A stretch of DNA of 64,000 nucleotides, taken from assembly GCF_963678635.1 (NCBI RefSeq), contig NC_087068.1:24525116-24589115 (forward strand). The letters are read 5' to 3'. The position numbers and the translations under genes were made by a program. Shown piece after piece: positions 10,077-20,466 of this stretch; positions within the stretch are counted from its first letter, which is position 1; the number at the start of each line of letters is the position of its first letter. The stretch is from Symsagittifera roscoffensis (taxonomy: Eukaryota; Xenacoelomorpha; Acoela; Convolutidae). The notes below the pieces were generated by a model. The model did not search any database, was not told where the DNA came from, and saw nothing but the letters and a program-made list of their open reading frames with translations.

Positions 10077-11488
10077 AGCCCCAAGACGATCAAAGCACAC
10101 GTTTACAAGAACTATCACTAATGAATAGTACATATTTTGGTAATATCCACTATGATATTCACTTAGATATGAAACTAGACTACACGATTAGCCGAATTTT
10201 TCAAGAAATGTAACTCTCCGAATTAGAAACGATACACCAACTATGCGAATTAGAAAGAACACAAATATTACAATCACGTGCACTAGCAGTATTAAAAATA
10301 CCCTACGCAGGATATTTACTATCAGGAAATAGATCAAATTTTTTAGACTATGAAGGAAACATCTTATGGTTTTATACTTGTACTAAAAAAGTATCACCAC
10401 TATACGTTTTTGAAGATAAACGATGCTATAAAAGAATCCCTATCTTTTATAAGAATAAAGTACATTTCGTTGACACACTTTCACGAAGAACCTATTTCTG
10501 GGATACCGCAGTCCCATGTGGATCAGAAAATAGCCACAACGTAGTACAACTAAACCCTGATGAAGATAAATATTACCTTCTCACCCCATATCCCACATTA
10601 ATGCAATCACTCAAAAAATTTTCACCAGAAAGCATTCGCGCTATTGCTCGAAACCCAAATATAGACTTACAATCAATAGGAATATATTCAAAGTCAGATA
10701 TTCAACATCACATTCGAACACAACAATTCCAAGAATTATTAACACAAATGGACACTATACAAAGACAATCAATTGACCAAAACTTACGCAAACTTGCAGA
10801 AACCGCAGGATTTGCAGACATCTATACGCAAGACTATAGCGGATATTTTAAAGACATTAAAGATTATATATATCTAAACGGTGAAAAATACCGTCCCCAA
10901 GATATATCACCTATCAATATTTTTAGCTTTGTTACACTCAAGAATGAAATTCTTGATTTTCTAGGATGGCCCTATTACATCTTAGAAAAATTGACTATTT
11001 TATACGCAATGTTTAACTTTATTGGATTTCTTTTCTCACTTTTAAAAGGAATCTACAACACATGTGCTATACACACACAAGTAAACAGACAAGCAAGCGT
11101 AGCACGCATACTCTTTGCAGGATTTTTTGGAATCTTTTCTACATCTATAAACAAAATTCTTTTAGACGCACAAATAAAAGAATATAACACAAAAATAGCA
11201 ACAAGACAGAACACATACGACGAAGAACATAACAATGTAGACACAACACCAACAGCACCACAGTTACCACCCCTACCACATAACCATCCATTATCCCTAG
11301 TCCCACGTAATTTTCGAAATTTAGCCATAACACATAATCAAAATTTTAGACCAACCATATCACAAAGTCCCATCCAACATATAATGCCACACCACTCACA
11401 AGATGAAAATACTTATGAACAAATTATAGAACAACCCCATACCACCGCTTTTCAGTCTCAAAATAATAATTTTTTTAGCCCACGATGA
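10022..11488 (+). pseudogene. env: Envelope-like glycoprotein, C-terminal part with membrane anchor (broken)
   Basis: Continues the envelope gene in frame 2 after a frameshift, with another in-frame TAA at 10211-10213; from the internal ATG at 10601 the last 295 codons are intact. The sequence has a Gln-rich helical stretch, then two hydrophobic segments (about 10990-11060, LTILYAMFNFIGFLFSLL, and 11098-11145, ILFAGFFGIFST) that look like the transmembrane anchor, and a long polar cytoplasmic tail rich in Pro, Gln, Asn and His. Its TGA at 11486-11488 overlaps the ATG of the next ORF at 11485. Together with the first part the gene covers about 870 codons. Confidence 0.6.
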
Positions 11489-12282
11489 GCCGACAACTTG
11501 GATCCCTACACCGATCAAATTCCCACCCAACCAACCTCACCACTCCAATCCAAATAATACCACTTTTTGCTTTTCCGCCACCCGATTTCCCCACCAGTAA
11601 TGTAACATCCGGCATGAATTCCGATACTAATTCACACATCTCAGTTTTATACTCCATCTCACAACTCAATAACCCGAATATTGAAACCCCCGATGAATTT
11701 GCCGACTCTGAACCATCTCCATCCAATAATTTTCACACCAATTCTTCAAATTTTTCCCAACCCCCTTTTCAACCCATACTACCAAATAACCCTGACCCAA
11801 CCAATTCTACACCCTCTTATGCTTCCCAAGTCACTCCAACCTACTCCTCACTTCACTCAGACCAATCATCTCATTCTCCAGACACCCCCCGAATCTCCCC
11901 AGAACTAGATAATTTCATTACCCTACAACAACAACCCTACCACCTTGACACCCCAACCATAAACCAAATCTCATCCACAATAGATTCATCCAACCCTCCT
12001 ACCCCTACACCCTCTTCAATTTATACTGAATCATTAGCACCATCATCCACAACTACTGAATCTTCACTCAGCACTAATAGAGCTTACCGCACTTTTAAAA
12101 GAAAGTTCCCCAACCATCCTTTCCCAGCGAAACCAGGAACAGCCCGTGAATATATCAACCATCCAAAACACACTAACACAAAAGAATTTTTAGCTATCAC
12201 CTTACCCTCATTTCCACAATACACCCTAAACACCCCTCACGACACTAACGAAACACGTAACTTTGTGACGAATACGTTTTAA
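11485..12282 (+). CDS. Ser/Thr/Pro-rich ORF (265 aa), unknown
   Basis: ATG at 11485 overlaps the envelope stop (ATGA); TAA at 12280-12282 overlaps the next ATG (TAATG). Residues 1-190 are low-complexity Ser, Thr, Pro, Asn; the last 70 include a basic patch (RTFKRKFPNHPFPAKPG) and look more ordered. Base use is richer in C than the rest of the element because of the Pro and Thr codons. The intact frame of nearly 800 bases and the tight overlaps at both ends support coding. Role unknown; a disordered regulatory or matrix-type accessory protein is only a guess. Confidence 0.6.
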   Translation: MSRQLGSLHRSNSHPTNLTTPIQIIPLFAFPPPDFPTSNVTSGMNSDTNSHISVLYSISQLNNPNIETPDEFADSEPSPSNNFHTNSSNFSQPPFQPILPNNPDPTNSTPSYASQVTPTYSSLHSDQSSHSPDTPRISPELDNFITLQQQPYHLDTPTINQISSTIDSSNPPTPTPSSIYTESLAPSSTTTESSLSTNRAYRTFKRKFPNHPFPAKPGTAREYINHPKHTNTKEFLAITLPSFPQYTLNTPHDTNETRNFVTNTF

Positions 12283-13322
12283 TGCCTACCCTTCCTTGGA
12301 CCTCATATTATCATTTTACTAATCCCCTTTGCTTACCTTTATCTAACACTCACATCGATATAGAACGAAATAAGGACATGCTATATCGACTCACTACACC
12401 ACTAACACCTAGACAATTTACTTACATTGGATATAAAAAATCACTAAAAACACACACTGCACCCCGAGCTAATGAATATACACTAGAATATTACGATCAT
12501 AACATCATCAAAACTAACCAAGATCAATTCTTAGACGACGATCGCTTCGCTAACCCACAAATCACCGAGAAATTTTTCATTAAAACACCATATGTATTTA
12601 CACTAAATATCTTCGATCGCAAGTTTGACCACATTATTTCAGAAGCACTAACAGACACGCAAGCCTACGAAAGTTTTAAAGAACGCTTCCAAATATTTTC
12701 ACTAACCTTTCATTTCCTTGCACCACATGAAAAAGATTTGCACTGCTCACACGATATTATGTTGCGCACTAAACAAACACACACATATACTTATTATCGT
12801 TTCATCCAAAATCACTTTGACCTACACACTCCCTCCAGACAACCACACCATCGTTTTCAATTCATCAATTCCAAATACACCTCACCATTCTTTCTTAACT
12901 TCACATATTGCATTAAAGATACTAACCTTCATGGTATTCTTCGAAATTATGATCCCATAACCCAAATGTATATTTTTTGTCCAATCACCAAGACCTTCAA
13001 CGCAGAAGAATCCCGACCCTTCCTTATCCCACACGAGTTTGTACAACCTATAGAAATCCCCATTTTAGAATTCATCCATAACACTAAATTCAATCACAAA
13101 TTATATAATCTAATCCAAAACACACCTTATGAATTTGCAGTTGGCACTGAAGAACTAACCACCATTAAAGCACTTCAATTGCTTTGGCCACTACTTCAAA
13201 CTAAAAATATCATCCGCATTTTAGCTAAATTACTAACAACTTCAGATCTCATCCACGACATCTTCCCCCACGGTTTCTTCCCCGACGACAAACAGGTAAG
13301 TATGAATTATACATATTACTAA
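12282..13322 (+). CDS. 346-aa accessory ORF, unknown, conserved in a second element copy
   Basis: ATG overlaps the previous stop by one base (TAATG). The protein looks globular, rich in Phe, His, Tyr and Thr, with no signal peptide or membrane span and no family I recognise. Fragments of a homologous reading frame occur at about 25590-26110 (shared YRFIQ, FINSKYTSPFFLNFT and HGILRNY blocks), so the gene belongs to the element family and is not a chance ORF. Near its end a very good splice donor (CAG then GTAAGT, GT at 13296-13297) suggests that the ATG-to-TAA reading is only the unspliced form and that the last 9 codons may normally be replaced by a downstream exon. Confidence 0.65.
   Translation: MPTLPWTSYYHFTNPLCLPLSNTHIDIERNKDMLYRLTTPLTPRQFTYIGYKKSLKTHTAPRANEYTLEYYDHNIIKTNQDQFLDDDRFANPQITEKFFIKTPYVFTLNIFDRKFDHIISEALTDTQAYESFKERFQIFSLTFHFLAPHEKDLHCSHDIMLRTKQTHTYTYYRFIQNHFDLHTPSRQPHHRFQFINSKYTSPFFLNFTYCIKDTNLHGILRNYDPITQMYIFCPITKTFNAEESRPFLIPHEFVQPIEIPILEFIHNTKFNHKLYNLIQNTPYEFAVGTEELTTIKALQLLWPLLQTKNIIRILAKLLTTSDLIHDIFPHGFFPDDKQVSMNYTYY
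13296..13301 (+). promoter_or_regulatory. Splice donor near the end of the last ORF
   Basis: The sequence ACAG/GTAAGT matches the metazoan 5' splice consensus. The second copy of the element has an equivalent donor-like GTAAGT at 26112 at the homologous place, so it has survived divergence. Confidence 0.55.
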
Positions 13323-14344
13323 CTAATTTAAATATTAGAAACTCACCATTCTTTATCCATGTTTTCCTTAGAATTTTAGCCTTCATCCAACGATCATCTG
13401 AAAAATTCACAAAAGAAAAAATAAAAAATAGCAAACTTCTTCAAAACTGTTTAAAACCCTATTAGATTTTTGCACCAACAATTAAGTAAATATAATACCA
13501 ATGCAGTATTTTAATTTATAAATTTTTCTAAATCTAATAATGATGAAAATTTGTAACTTAATTTTCCCAACAACTAGCAGTAAAATTGAAATTCTATGTA
13601 GTAAATTAATAAGAAGCAAATGCAGTACTAACCTTTTGGTATTTTCATTCACTCGCACAAGAATTCTATCCAAACTCGCACAGCTCGCCCACGAAGAATT
13701 GTTTAAATAATGAATTTCAGTTTCAAGCTTTCACAACTCAACAACTCTAACACACGATAACAAGTTTCAAACTTTCCTTTAACCCGGTTGGAAAGGAATT
13801 ATATACTAAACAAAACTAACCAATGCAGCTTACTAAAACACCACAACACATAGCATAACAGCATGACTAAGAAAAAGGAAACCAACGGTACCCAAACCGG
13901 ATTAACCCAGTTTAAAACTGGATAATTTATTCTTTTGAAGACTATTATAAAGTCTAAGAAAGAAATAATAAAACACAAAAAGTCGAAAGACAAACCCATA
14001 CCACAAACAATTTGATTTTTGAAAAAAGGACACAACCAACAAAACATAAGAAAAACCACAACAAACCCAACATAAAACGTTGTCACATAACAGGACCTCT
14101 CACAAAAACCGCATGCAATCATACTCCCACTCCTGGCCTAACCCACCAGGAAGGACGTCCTGAGCATGCTCAATAGCCGGCCTAGCCCACCGCGCTACAT
14201 CCACGCTTTGTGACCACACTCCTATTTTTAATAAGAGCTACTCAAGGGTGAGTAACTCTTCAAAATAACTGAACTAAAACAAAAAGCTTTTGTGAAAACA
14301 ACTAACTAAAATCATAATTAAAAAATATTAAACTAATAAAAGTT
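13323..14344 (+). other. 3' non-coding part of the element
   Basis: About 1 kb, A/C-rich in the first half, with no ORF over 60 codons on the coding strand that I would support. It includes a CCGGATTAACCCAGTTTAAA-like tract and a higher-GC patch around 14120-14220. If the donor at 13296 is used, this would be intron. Confidence 0.4.
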
Positions 14345-14821
14345 TTATAAAATGTAAATTACATTATGCAATACATAGATCAGAATACAACACCAAGGAC
14401 GAACATCCAAAGACAAAACGACCCTACTACACTCGAGAAAGAATGGCCAACCACAATCAATATGCCACCCACAATCACAACTCAAAGGATTTAGAGTACG
14501 ACTTGACTTCGCAGAAAAGGACTTCATTGAACTAGACCAATGACCACCTCGATGTTCAAGTATACGTACAGATCCGAATAACCAGGCATCCCCTCCACGC
14601 ACAATCTCCACGCCATTCCCAGACAAGGTCAAACACAAAGAAGTTCTCATCAATGAAACAGAAAAACCTGACATAGCCAACCATTCTGAAATCAGATTTG
14701 AGTTTGTTGCGAAAACCCAGTCGTTGTCTTGAGAAGACACAACGATTGAATCTGGGACTTCTCTAATAAGAAAACCCAGAAGAAATAAGATGTTCGCCAA
14801 ATACCAACGTCCATCATCCAT
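14345..14821. other. Stretch open on both strands; possible decayed coding sequence
   Basis: The minus strand is open for 158 codons. The plus strand, in the frame through 14490-14810, reads as protein-like sequence with two stops (TGA at 14541-14543 and one near 14731), including GFRVRLDF and EKDFIELDQ followed by a Cys. The alternating pattern is faintly reminiscent of a CUB-type beta sandwich, but this is weak. It could be a final exon of the upstream 346-aa gene, reached by splicing from 13296, or a captured host fragment. Higher GC than its surroundings. I do not choose a strand. Confidence 0.2.
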
Positions 14822-14856
14822 CCTTTGAATTGCAGAAAGACTATTCTAAAAAACTC

Positions 14857-15289
14857 TGTAAAACCCGGATGGGTGGAACCTGATCTAAACTACATTTTAT
14901 GATTGGATAAATTAGATATTTTACCAATGTAAAGTATTTAATATTAACCAATCATGATCCATCTGACTAACAATCCACTTATTTGTAAGTGCTGAAATTA
15001 CTCGTAATTTCAGCACCAGAGAGATTTGAATTTAACTTAGAAATTAGTTGAACTCTCCCGAGTACTTCAGCAGCCGCAATATACCAGTATACCCTAGATC
15101 TATTGAGCCTAGCAGAGACTAGTTAAACAACCTGAGACTAGATAGTATAAGAGTAAGATTAGGATCGGTATTAGACTAAGAAGTTGTACGAATCTATCCG
15201 GCCGAAAATAAGATAGCGTGACGAGCAGACGGTGTACCCTATCCGAAATTACTCTATGAGTTATACACATCGGTCAAAACTCAGTCACA
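14857..15289 (+). repeat. Candidate 3' LTR of the retrovirus-like element
   Basis: 433 bases that begin TGTAAAACCC and end CAGTCACA (TG...CA), placed after the last coding sequence and just before the T-rich host-like DNA. It includes a TATA-like TATAAG near 15146. The opposite LTR is not in the window, so the call rests on ends, position and the change in base composition. No convincing polypurine tract was seen directly in front of it, which lowers confidence. Confidence 0.35.
14989..15016. repeat. Perfect 13-bp-arm hairpin inside the candidate LTR
   Basis: GTGCTGAAATTAC, two bases TC, then its exact reverse complement. In an LTR transcript this would form a stable stem; role unknown. Confidence 0.7.
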
Positions 15290-15506
15290 TTGTTTTTTTT
15301 TGTTTTATTATTTTTTTAAATAAAGGCTTGAAGATTTTAGCTAGAAGATAATTAGTCGGAAAAACACTTGCCATGGTGGATTTTTTTCAGTAGTTTTGGA
15401 AAATTTGGAGCTCCAGATTCTTTTTCGTTGTCTTAAAAACTCCATGTGATGTCTGTCCCTTACGCGAATTTCTTATATCACAAAAAATTCTCTATCTTTT
15501 CTTAAG

Positions 15507-15719
15507 TACCCGACGACTGTGATTGGAGGAGAACACGACACCATGACATACGACTGCCTGACTCACGTGGCAAATGGAATCCAGAACTCGGAGCTGAAGA
15601 TCATTCCCAATGCTGGCCATATGTCTTTCATAGACAACCCTGATCTTTTCATGGACTACCTACAGGAGTTCTTGGTGACCCATGACTCAAGTTCTGAGAA
15701 GCGAAACGAGGAGTTGTAA
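15507..15719 (+). CDS. Terminal exon of an alpha/beta hydrolase (proline iminopeptidase-like)
   Basis: An open frame of 70 codons ends in TAA, preceded by a pyrimidine-rich tract and AG at 15505-15506. The sequence YPTTVIGGEHDTM followed by about 25 residues and NAGHMSFIDNP has the two hallmarks of the C-terminal third of alpha/beta hydrolases of the proline iminopeptidase type: the GG-x-x-D loop with the acid residue (Asp in EHDTM) and the catalytic His (AGHMS). The nucleophile Ser part would be in upstream exons that are not in the window, so the retroelement either sits in an intron of this gene or the exon is an orphan. GC content and codon use are clearly higher than the surroundings, which supports a host exon under selection. 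The acceptor is AAG/T, not the usual CAG. Confidence 0.6.
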   Translation, partial: YPTTVIGGEHDTMTYDCLTHVANGIQNSELKIIPNAGHMSFIDNPDLFMDYLQEFLVTHDSSSEKRNEEL

Positions 15720-17031
15720 TCGCACTCGGTGATGAATTCAAACTAATTGTACTTGGTGTAAATAGATTCATTTAAAAAACAATATTGTGTGACAAAGAAA
15801 TTCGTGAATACGAAAGTAAGGCTATGAACAATCTACGTTCAATCATCCCCTAAAATTGTGTCTAACGGATCTTTGATGCCAATTAAAACTCCTATCCTAG
15901 TTCAAAACAAAGAATGTTTTTACTTTGTCTCATCAATGAGTTTCTTATGAAAATATAATCAAATTTTTAACAATTCTTAGCTAAATTAACAAGTGCTTAA
16001 CGTCATACCGATGAGTGTTTGCTCTACCCTATAATTGAGTCAGGATTGAAGCCACTTAGAAATTGTAAGTATTAAAAACAGTGCCTACCGATCTACTCTA
16101 AGTGCACTTGTCATTTAAGGTGATTTCGCAATTCTCCAACCGTTGAGTAAACATTGTACCCTTCAAACAAGATGAAGAACCATTAAATTTAAATAGGACA
16201 CAAGTGCCTTAACAATCACAAGAATCAGCTCACTTTTTCAATTCAACCACTCTTGTTCCGAACATTGAAAAAACTTTGTATTAGCGTGTGTTTCATTTTT
16301 TTCTGCAAAATTTTAACGAAAATTTAACAAATCATGAAAAATTCAAAAGAAAATACTTCAAATTTTTTTTTGCAGAAATGTTTTGAATTTTTGAAACTTT
16401 CTCTTCCTAAAATGGCTTTAAACATTTCAAAAACTAATTTTAGTGGAGTAAAACTAAATGCTTTGGACCTGAGTAAAAATATTACGGCTTAAGCCTCTAA
16501 AATAAACCGGCTAGTTTGCTTTACTAGCTCAAAATTGAACTGAAACTCAAAAGCTTAAGCCAATTTATCTCAAAACTGTAAAATTTTTCAAAGTTGTTGT
16601 TAGAACCATGACTAAGTGGGCTTCAATTTGGAATATCATTCGACCTACTCCAATAATTGTTTGTGACAGCTGCTGGAAAACAAAGTTCTTTCCCATTTTC
16701 AGTGGTCGGAACAATAACTTTTTTCAAAGTAAACGTTTATACGAAATCAAAAAGAGTTAGCGAAGAAATAAAAAAAATCACAATCAAAGTCAAATCTAAA
16801 AAATTTCAAAGCTAAGACAACAACAAAAAACCTGCTGGTATACAGAAACAACAAAACCGCAAAAATTCTGAGATAGAAATAAAAGTCAAATTTATAAGAT
16901 ATTTAACCTGGAGGTGGAGCAATAAGCAGAATGAGTCCTAGAGCAGAAACCAAGAAAAGTACAACTCTTTGTAAGCTAATGCGTAAAGCAAGTATTAGAA
17001 TTGTCAACATTACCCCAGAAACGGTTAGATT
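15720..17031. other. AT-rich non-coding DNA
   Basis: No supportable gene or repeat family. Contains AT-rich stretches and a short GGCTTAAGCC palindrome near 16490. The first 300 bases would be 3' UTR and downstream flank of the hydrolase exon. Confidence 0.4.
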
Positions 17032-17346
17032 ATGCACAAATTGAATAATTTGAGCATTTCAAAAAAAAATTCAATTGAGAAACAAAATTATTCAATTCAT
17101 GTATCATTCATCCATTTCCTTATTATTTTTCATGATCCCAATAATTTTTTATCGATTATACCGAAGAAATCATTACTTGCCTGTTTTTCTGCTCTTAGAC
17201 CATTTCCGCTCTCAGACCATTCTGCTCCATTGGCCGGCCACCATTCGACATATACCAGATTAACTAAGCAACCTCGCAAATATCTAAATGTGGAACAGAG
17301 GAGGAAGTTACAGCTCCAAATAGTTAGTTGCCTAAGAGAGGGAGAC

Positions 17347-17364
17347 TTGGCGCCAAACATAGGA
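17347..17364 (+). other. Possible tRNA-Lys-type primer binding site
   Basis: TGGCGCC followed by AAACATAGGAC closely follows the pattern of the 18-base primer binding site complementary to the 3' end of tRNA-Lys that many retroelements use. It lies about 0.9 kb before the copia-type integrase remnant, where a 5' LTR/leader would be expected. Upstream 17190-17346 has higher GC and could be LTR end, but no second LTR was found. Confidence 0.3.
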
Positions 17365-17399
17365 CTAATTTATATAAATTGTGCAAAATCTCTTTCAGT

Positions 17400-18200
17400 T
17401 ATGTAATAGCGTAATTCAGAATCAAATTTTCAGGTTGAACTAAAATTAGCATCGAAATCAGCAATTGTTAAGCTTCGTTGTTGTTTTATTCAAGTAATAG
17501 TTTTGATGAACCAATATTTGCTACTGTGGTTGATTAAATATTGTTGAGATTTGTGAAATCGGCTGTTGAATCCGGTAGCTTTATGCTTATCTTAATTAAA
17601 TAAATCTTTTTGATCATTGTTTCGGTCCAGTTTTTTTTTCATGAAGTCTGAAACCAAGTGAAGGCTGCTAGATTCTTCTATATCGACTCTAGCAAAAATA
17701 ACAGCTCAAAAAGCTTAACTCTCACTTAAAGCGTACCTTCTAATGAGTAAGAAAAAAAAATATTTTTTTTCTTATAAAAAATGGAAACAAGAATTGCGAA
17801 TAGTGCAAATTTAAGAACGACAGAGTAAGTCTGCAATCAACTATAACTCTATAGATTTATTTTAAAAAATGTATTATGAAAGACATACTCATTAGAAATT
17901 GCTACAAAAAGCCACTGATCTTTTAATAAAAACCTTATTAGCACAAAAAAAACTTAAAATATAAATTGTTTTGGAGGATTGGAAACGTAAAAACAAAACC
18001 TGACAAAAAAATATGTTTGAGATCCTATTATTGTCTTCAGATTTTAAAGTTTTCTTTGATTTTATGTTCGTTCAATATTTTTCCTGATTAAAAATTACAC
18101 AAATATATATTTATCATTCGTTTAGCGAAATTACATGTTGTCTTTAGCACTGAAAATAATTTAGTTCGGCGGTGGGAAACTAATCAGATCGGCGGTAGGA
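17400..18200. other. AT-rich non-coding DNA
   Basis: No gene or known element recognised; several A and T runs. Confidence 0.35.
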
Positions 18201-18221
18201 CATCGAATATGGAGAGTAAAA

Positions 18222-19025
18222 GTGGATAGACAAAACCTGTACCTGAAACAAAGAATAAATATAGAAGAACAGAATAATTGGTCGGAAAAAATTTGTTATG
18301 ACACAACTGATAGAAAAAGAATCAAGGATGTTCATTTGAGATTCGGCCATGCGAGTAAAAAAAATAGCTTTTTTTTGAAAGACTCTGGAATGCAGAACAA
18401 CTTAAAAATTAAAGATATAGAAGAAGTAATCGAAAACGTAAATGCTAATTGCACTGCATGTAACGAAACGGGAAAGGTTGCAAATATCAGAAATTTATTG
18501 ACTCCTAGTATAAATATTTCAATGACTCGGTGGCGATTGACCTGATAGAGTGACCGGACCCTAAAACAAATAAAAAAGTGTTGCTGTTACATATGAATGA
18601 TGAGTTTTCAGGTTACTCAGTTATCAGTGTGGTAGAATCCAAAAAACTTGTTATAATCATGGAGAACATTGTAATTGGATGGTTTATGCGATTTGCCACA
18701 GCAGTGAAAATTCTACATGATTTGGGGGGGGGGGGGGATTTCAACAATGATTTGATATTGTTAAATTGTTACTTATGTCAACCTTTGTATGCCTCGTGTT
18801 AAAACTACAGCCGGCTATGCTCCATTCTCAAACGGAGTGGTCGAGCGGCACAATGGGATCATTGAAGGCATGCTAACTAAGTTGAGAAATGAAAATTTTT
18901 GGGAACTCTCATTAGAAGCGACCATTGCACATGCCCCAGTCGCTAAAACTTCAATGTTAGACATGAATGAACTTTCACCGTACCGGAGAATTTACGAATC
19001 AAATCCGAAAAAAGGGGGTTCATAA
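18222..19025 (+). pseudogene. Copia-type integrase remnant
   Basis: The first piece has the HHCC finger of the copia gag-pre-integrase region (HLRFGHAS, then NCTAC and GK). A frameshift near 18530 leads to AIDLIE with the first catalytic Asp, then DEFSGYS. The second Asp lies in ILHDLGGGG just before a run of 13 G that disrupts the frame, and the Glu is in SNGVVERHN. The C-terminal part ELSPYRRIYESNP is typical of the end of this integrase domain. Stops at 18543 and 18557 and indels make it non-functional. Confidence 0.7.
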
Positions 19026-19657
19026 GAAATACCACCAAGGTTTGACAATGCCACGAGGCTGATATTAGAGTCCTAAAAGGGCATTTCATGGGAATGCAAA
19101 AAGCTCGGGAAAATTTTGTTAAAATAAAAAATGAGTCAAAATTGAAGTTCAAAAAATGAAGAAACATTCGACACATATACCGGGTTGGGGACCTAATTAA
19201 ATATAATAGAAAAACTCTGGAGAAAATTTTTTGGATGGGGCCAGTAAAAATCATCGCAATTAACAAGGGGATTTTCATTTGTCGTGACAAAAAAACGACT
19301 AGTTCGTGTTCACTGTTCGCGAGTAAAACCGGCAAGGGATTGGGATACTGATGGGGATAGGGTAATATAATGTTGAAGTAAAACTGGAAAAACAGATCAA
19401 AGAGCAGAAACTAATAATAACAGAAGAGTAAAGATAACTGGGGACAGAACTGTATGTGGAAAATGTATAGAAGAATACGTTGATATGAAACGTCAAAAAA
19501 AGTCGGCTAAACAAACAGCGGCTAAAAGCATTGTATATGGTGAAAGGAGCTCAGCCGGAACGAGAACTAAGTTCATTCAGCTGCAAAGTGAAAATAGGCG
19601 GATTTTTTTTAATAAGGCCAACTTTATTAGCTAAAACGGACAAAAAGCACAAATCGG

Positions 19658-20466
19658 ATGAGTCATCAAAAAAGAAAGAGCGATCAAATCGTATTTAAAT
19701 TTAAACCAGTGTGTGAGAAACTGAATAAAGAAACAGTTGGTCAAAAATTGGACGAAATTAAATTTGAGGAAATTAAATTAGTGGCGAATTATTATCCAAA
19801 ATTAACGTTTGCGAGTTACATTTACGGAGATTATTTATTGGCAGGATTTGTAAAATTTATAGTGATTTATCAAGCGAGGTGACATTGAGTGAAAAAGAAA
19901 AAAAAATAGAATAAAGAAGAGAGTGGACGAGCGAAGAAAAAAAAGGACTAGCGGAGAAGAGAAAAAAAACGAAGAGGAGTAGGTATGTGTTTACAATAAC
20001 ATCATCAACGATCAATAAAGAGACGGCGGAAGCCTATAAGATCATGAGTCAGACAATGGGGTTTGGGGTGATTGTGAACAGTCAGGATGGAGATGGATAT
20101 GAGCTGAGACCAGTATTAAAAGATGTGATAAAGCAGAAACTAAAGGAAAACGAACAGATGACAGAAGGGGAACTGAAAAGATGGGAGAGTGTGGTACAGA
20201 CTACCGGGACGATGGAGGCAATTCGAGAAAACCCGAGGAGGAGCGAGCTGGATAAAGAACGAAGACTGATCAAAGACAATTTGAAGGGAGCGATATATCA
20301 GAAAACAAAAACAGGACTGCCGGAGAGCTCAGACGAAGAGCGAAAAAAAGAAAGGTACCAGGAAATGGTAATCAGGGGAGTGCGGATAAGCGAGAATATG
20401 CCCCGACAGGAGAAGACAGAGTACTATGCGAGCCAAGGGGGGTTCGTTTTCGAGAAGTCGACATGA
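19658..20466 (+). pseudogene. Charged region between copia integrase and RT
   Basis: Two open stretches (19658-19882 and about 19987-20466) encode Lys, Glu, Arg-rich sequence. The longer one, 159 codons, has no ATG at its beginning and looks helical. Position suggests it is the variable C-terminal extension of the integrase or linker of the polyprotein; no motif found. Confidence 0.35.

Larger units (their letters stand above)
1..15289 (+). mobile_element. Ty3/gypsy-type retrovirus-like element with many 3' ORFs (5' LTR outside window)
   Basis: A single plus-strand series of ORFs runs gag, pol, two small membrane ORFs, an ATG-less ORF, an envelope-like gene, a Ser/Thr/Pro-rich ORF and a 346-aa ORF. 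Domain order in pol (protease, RT, RNase H, integrase) is that of Ty3/gypsy and vertebrate retroviruses. The coding strand is markedly A-rich and G-poor up to about 14 kb, unlike the flanking T-rich DNA. The right limit is set by a candidate LTR; the left limit is beyond base 1. The copy is inactive as it stands: one in-frame stop in pol, and two stops plus one frameshift in the envelope gene. About 11 kb of coding sequence and at least 15 kb in total is long for a Ty3/gypsy element. Confidence 0.85.

Noticed and set aside
10350-10544. 64-aa ORF
   Set aside because: Lies in another frame over the envelope gene; no independent support.
17032-17406. 124-aa plus ORF and 76-aa minus ORF
   Set aside because: Overlapping open frames without motif; the region is better read as a retroelement leader.
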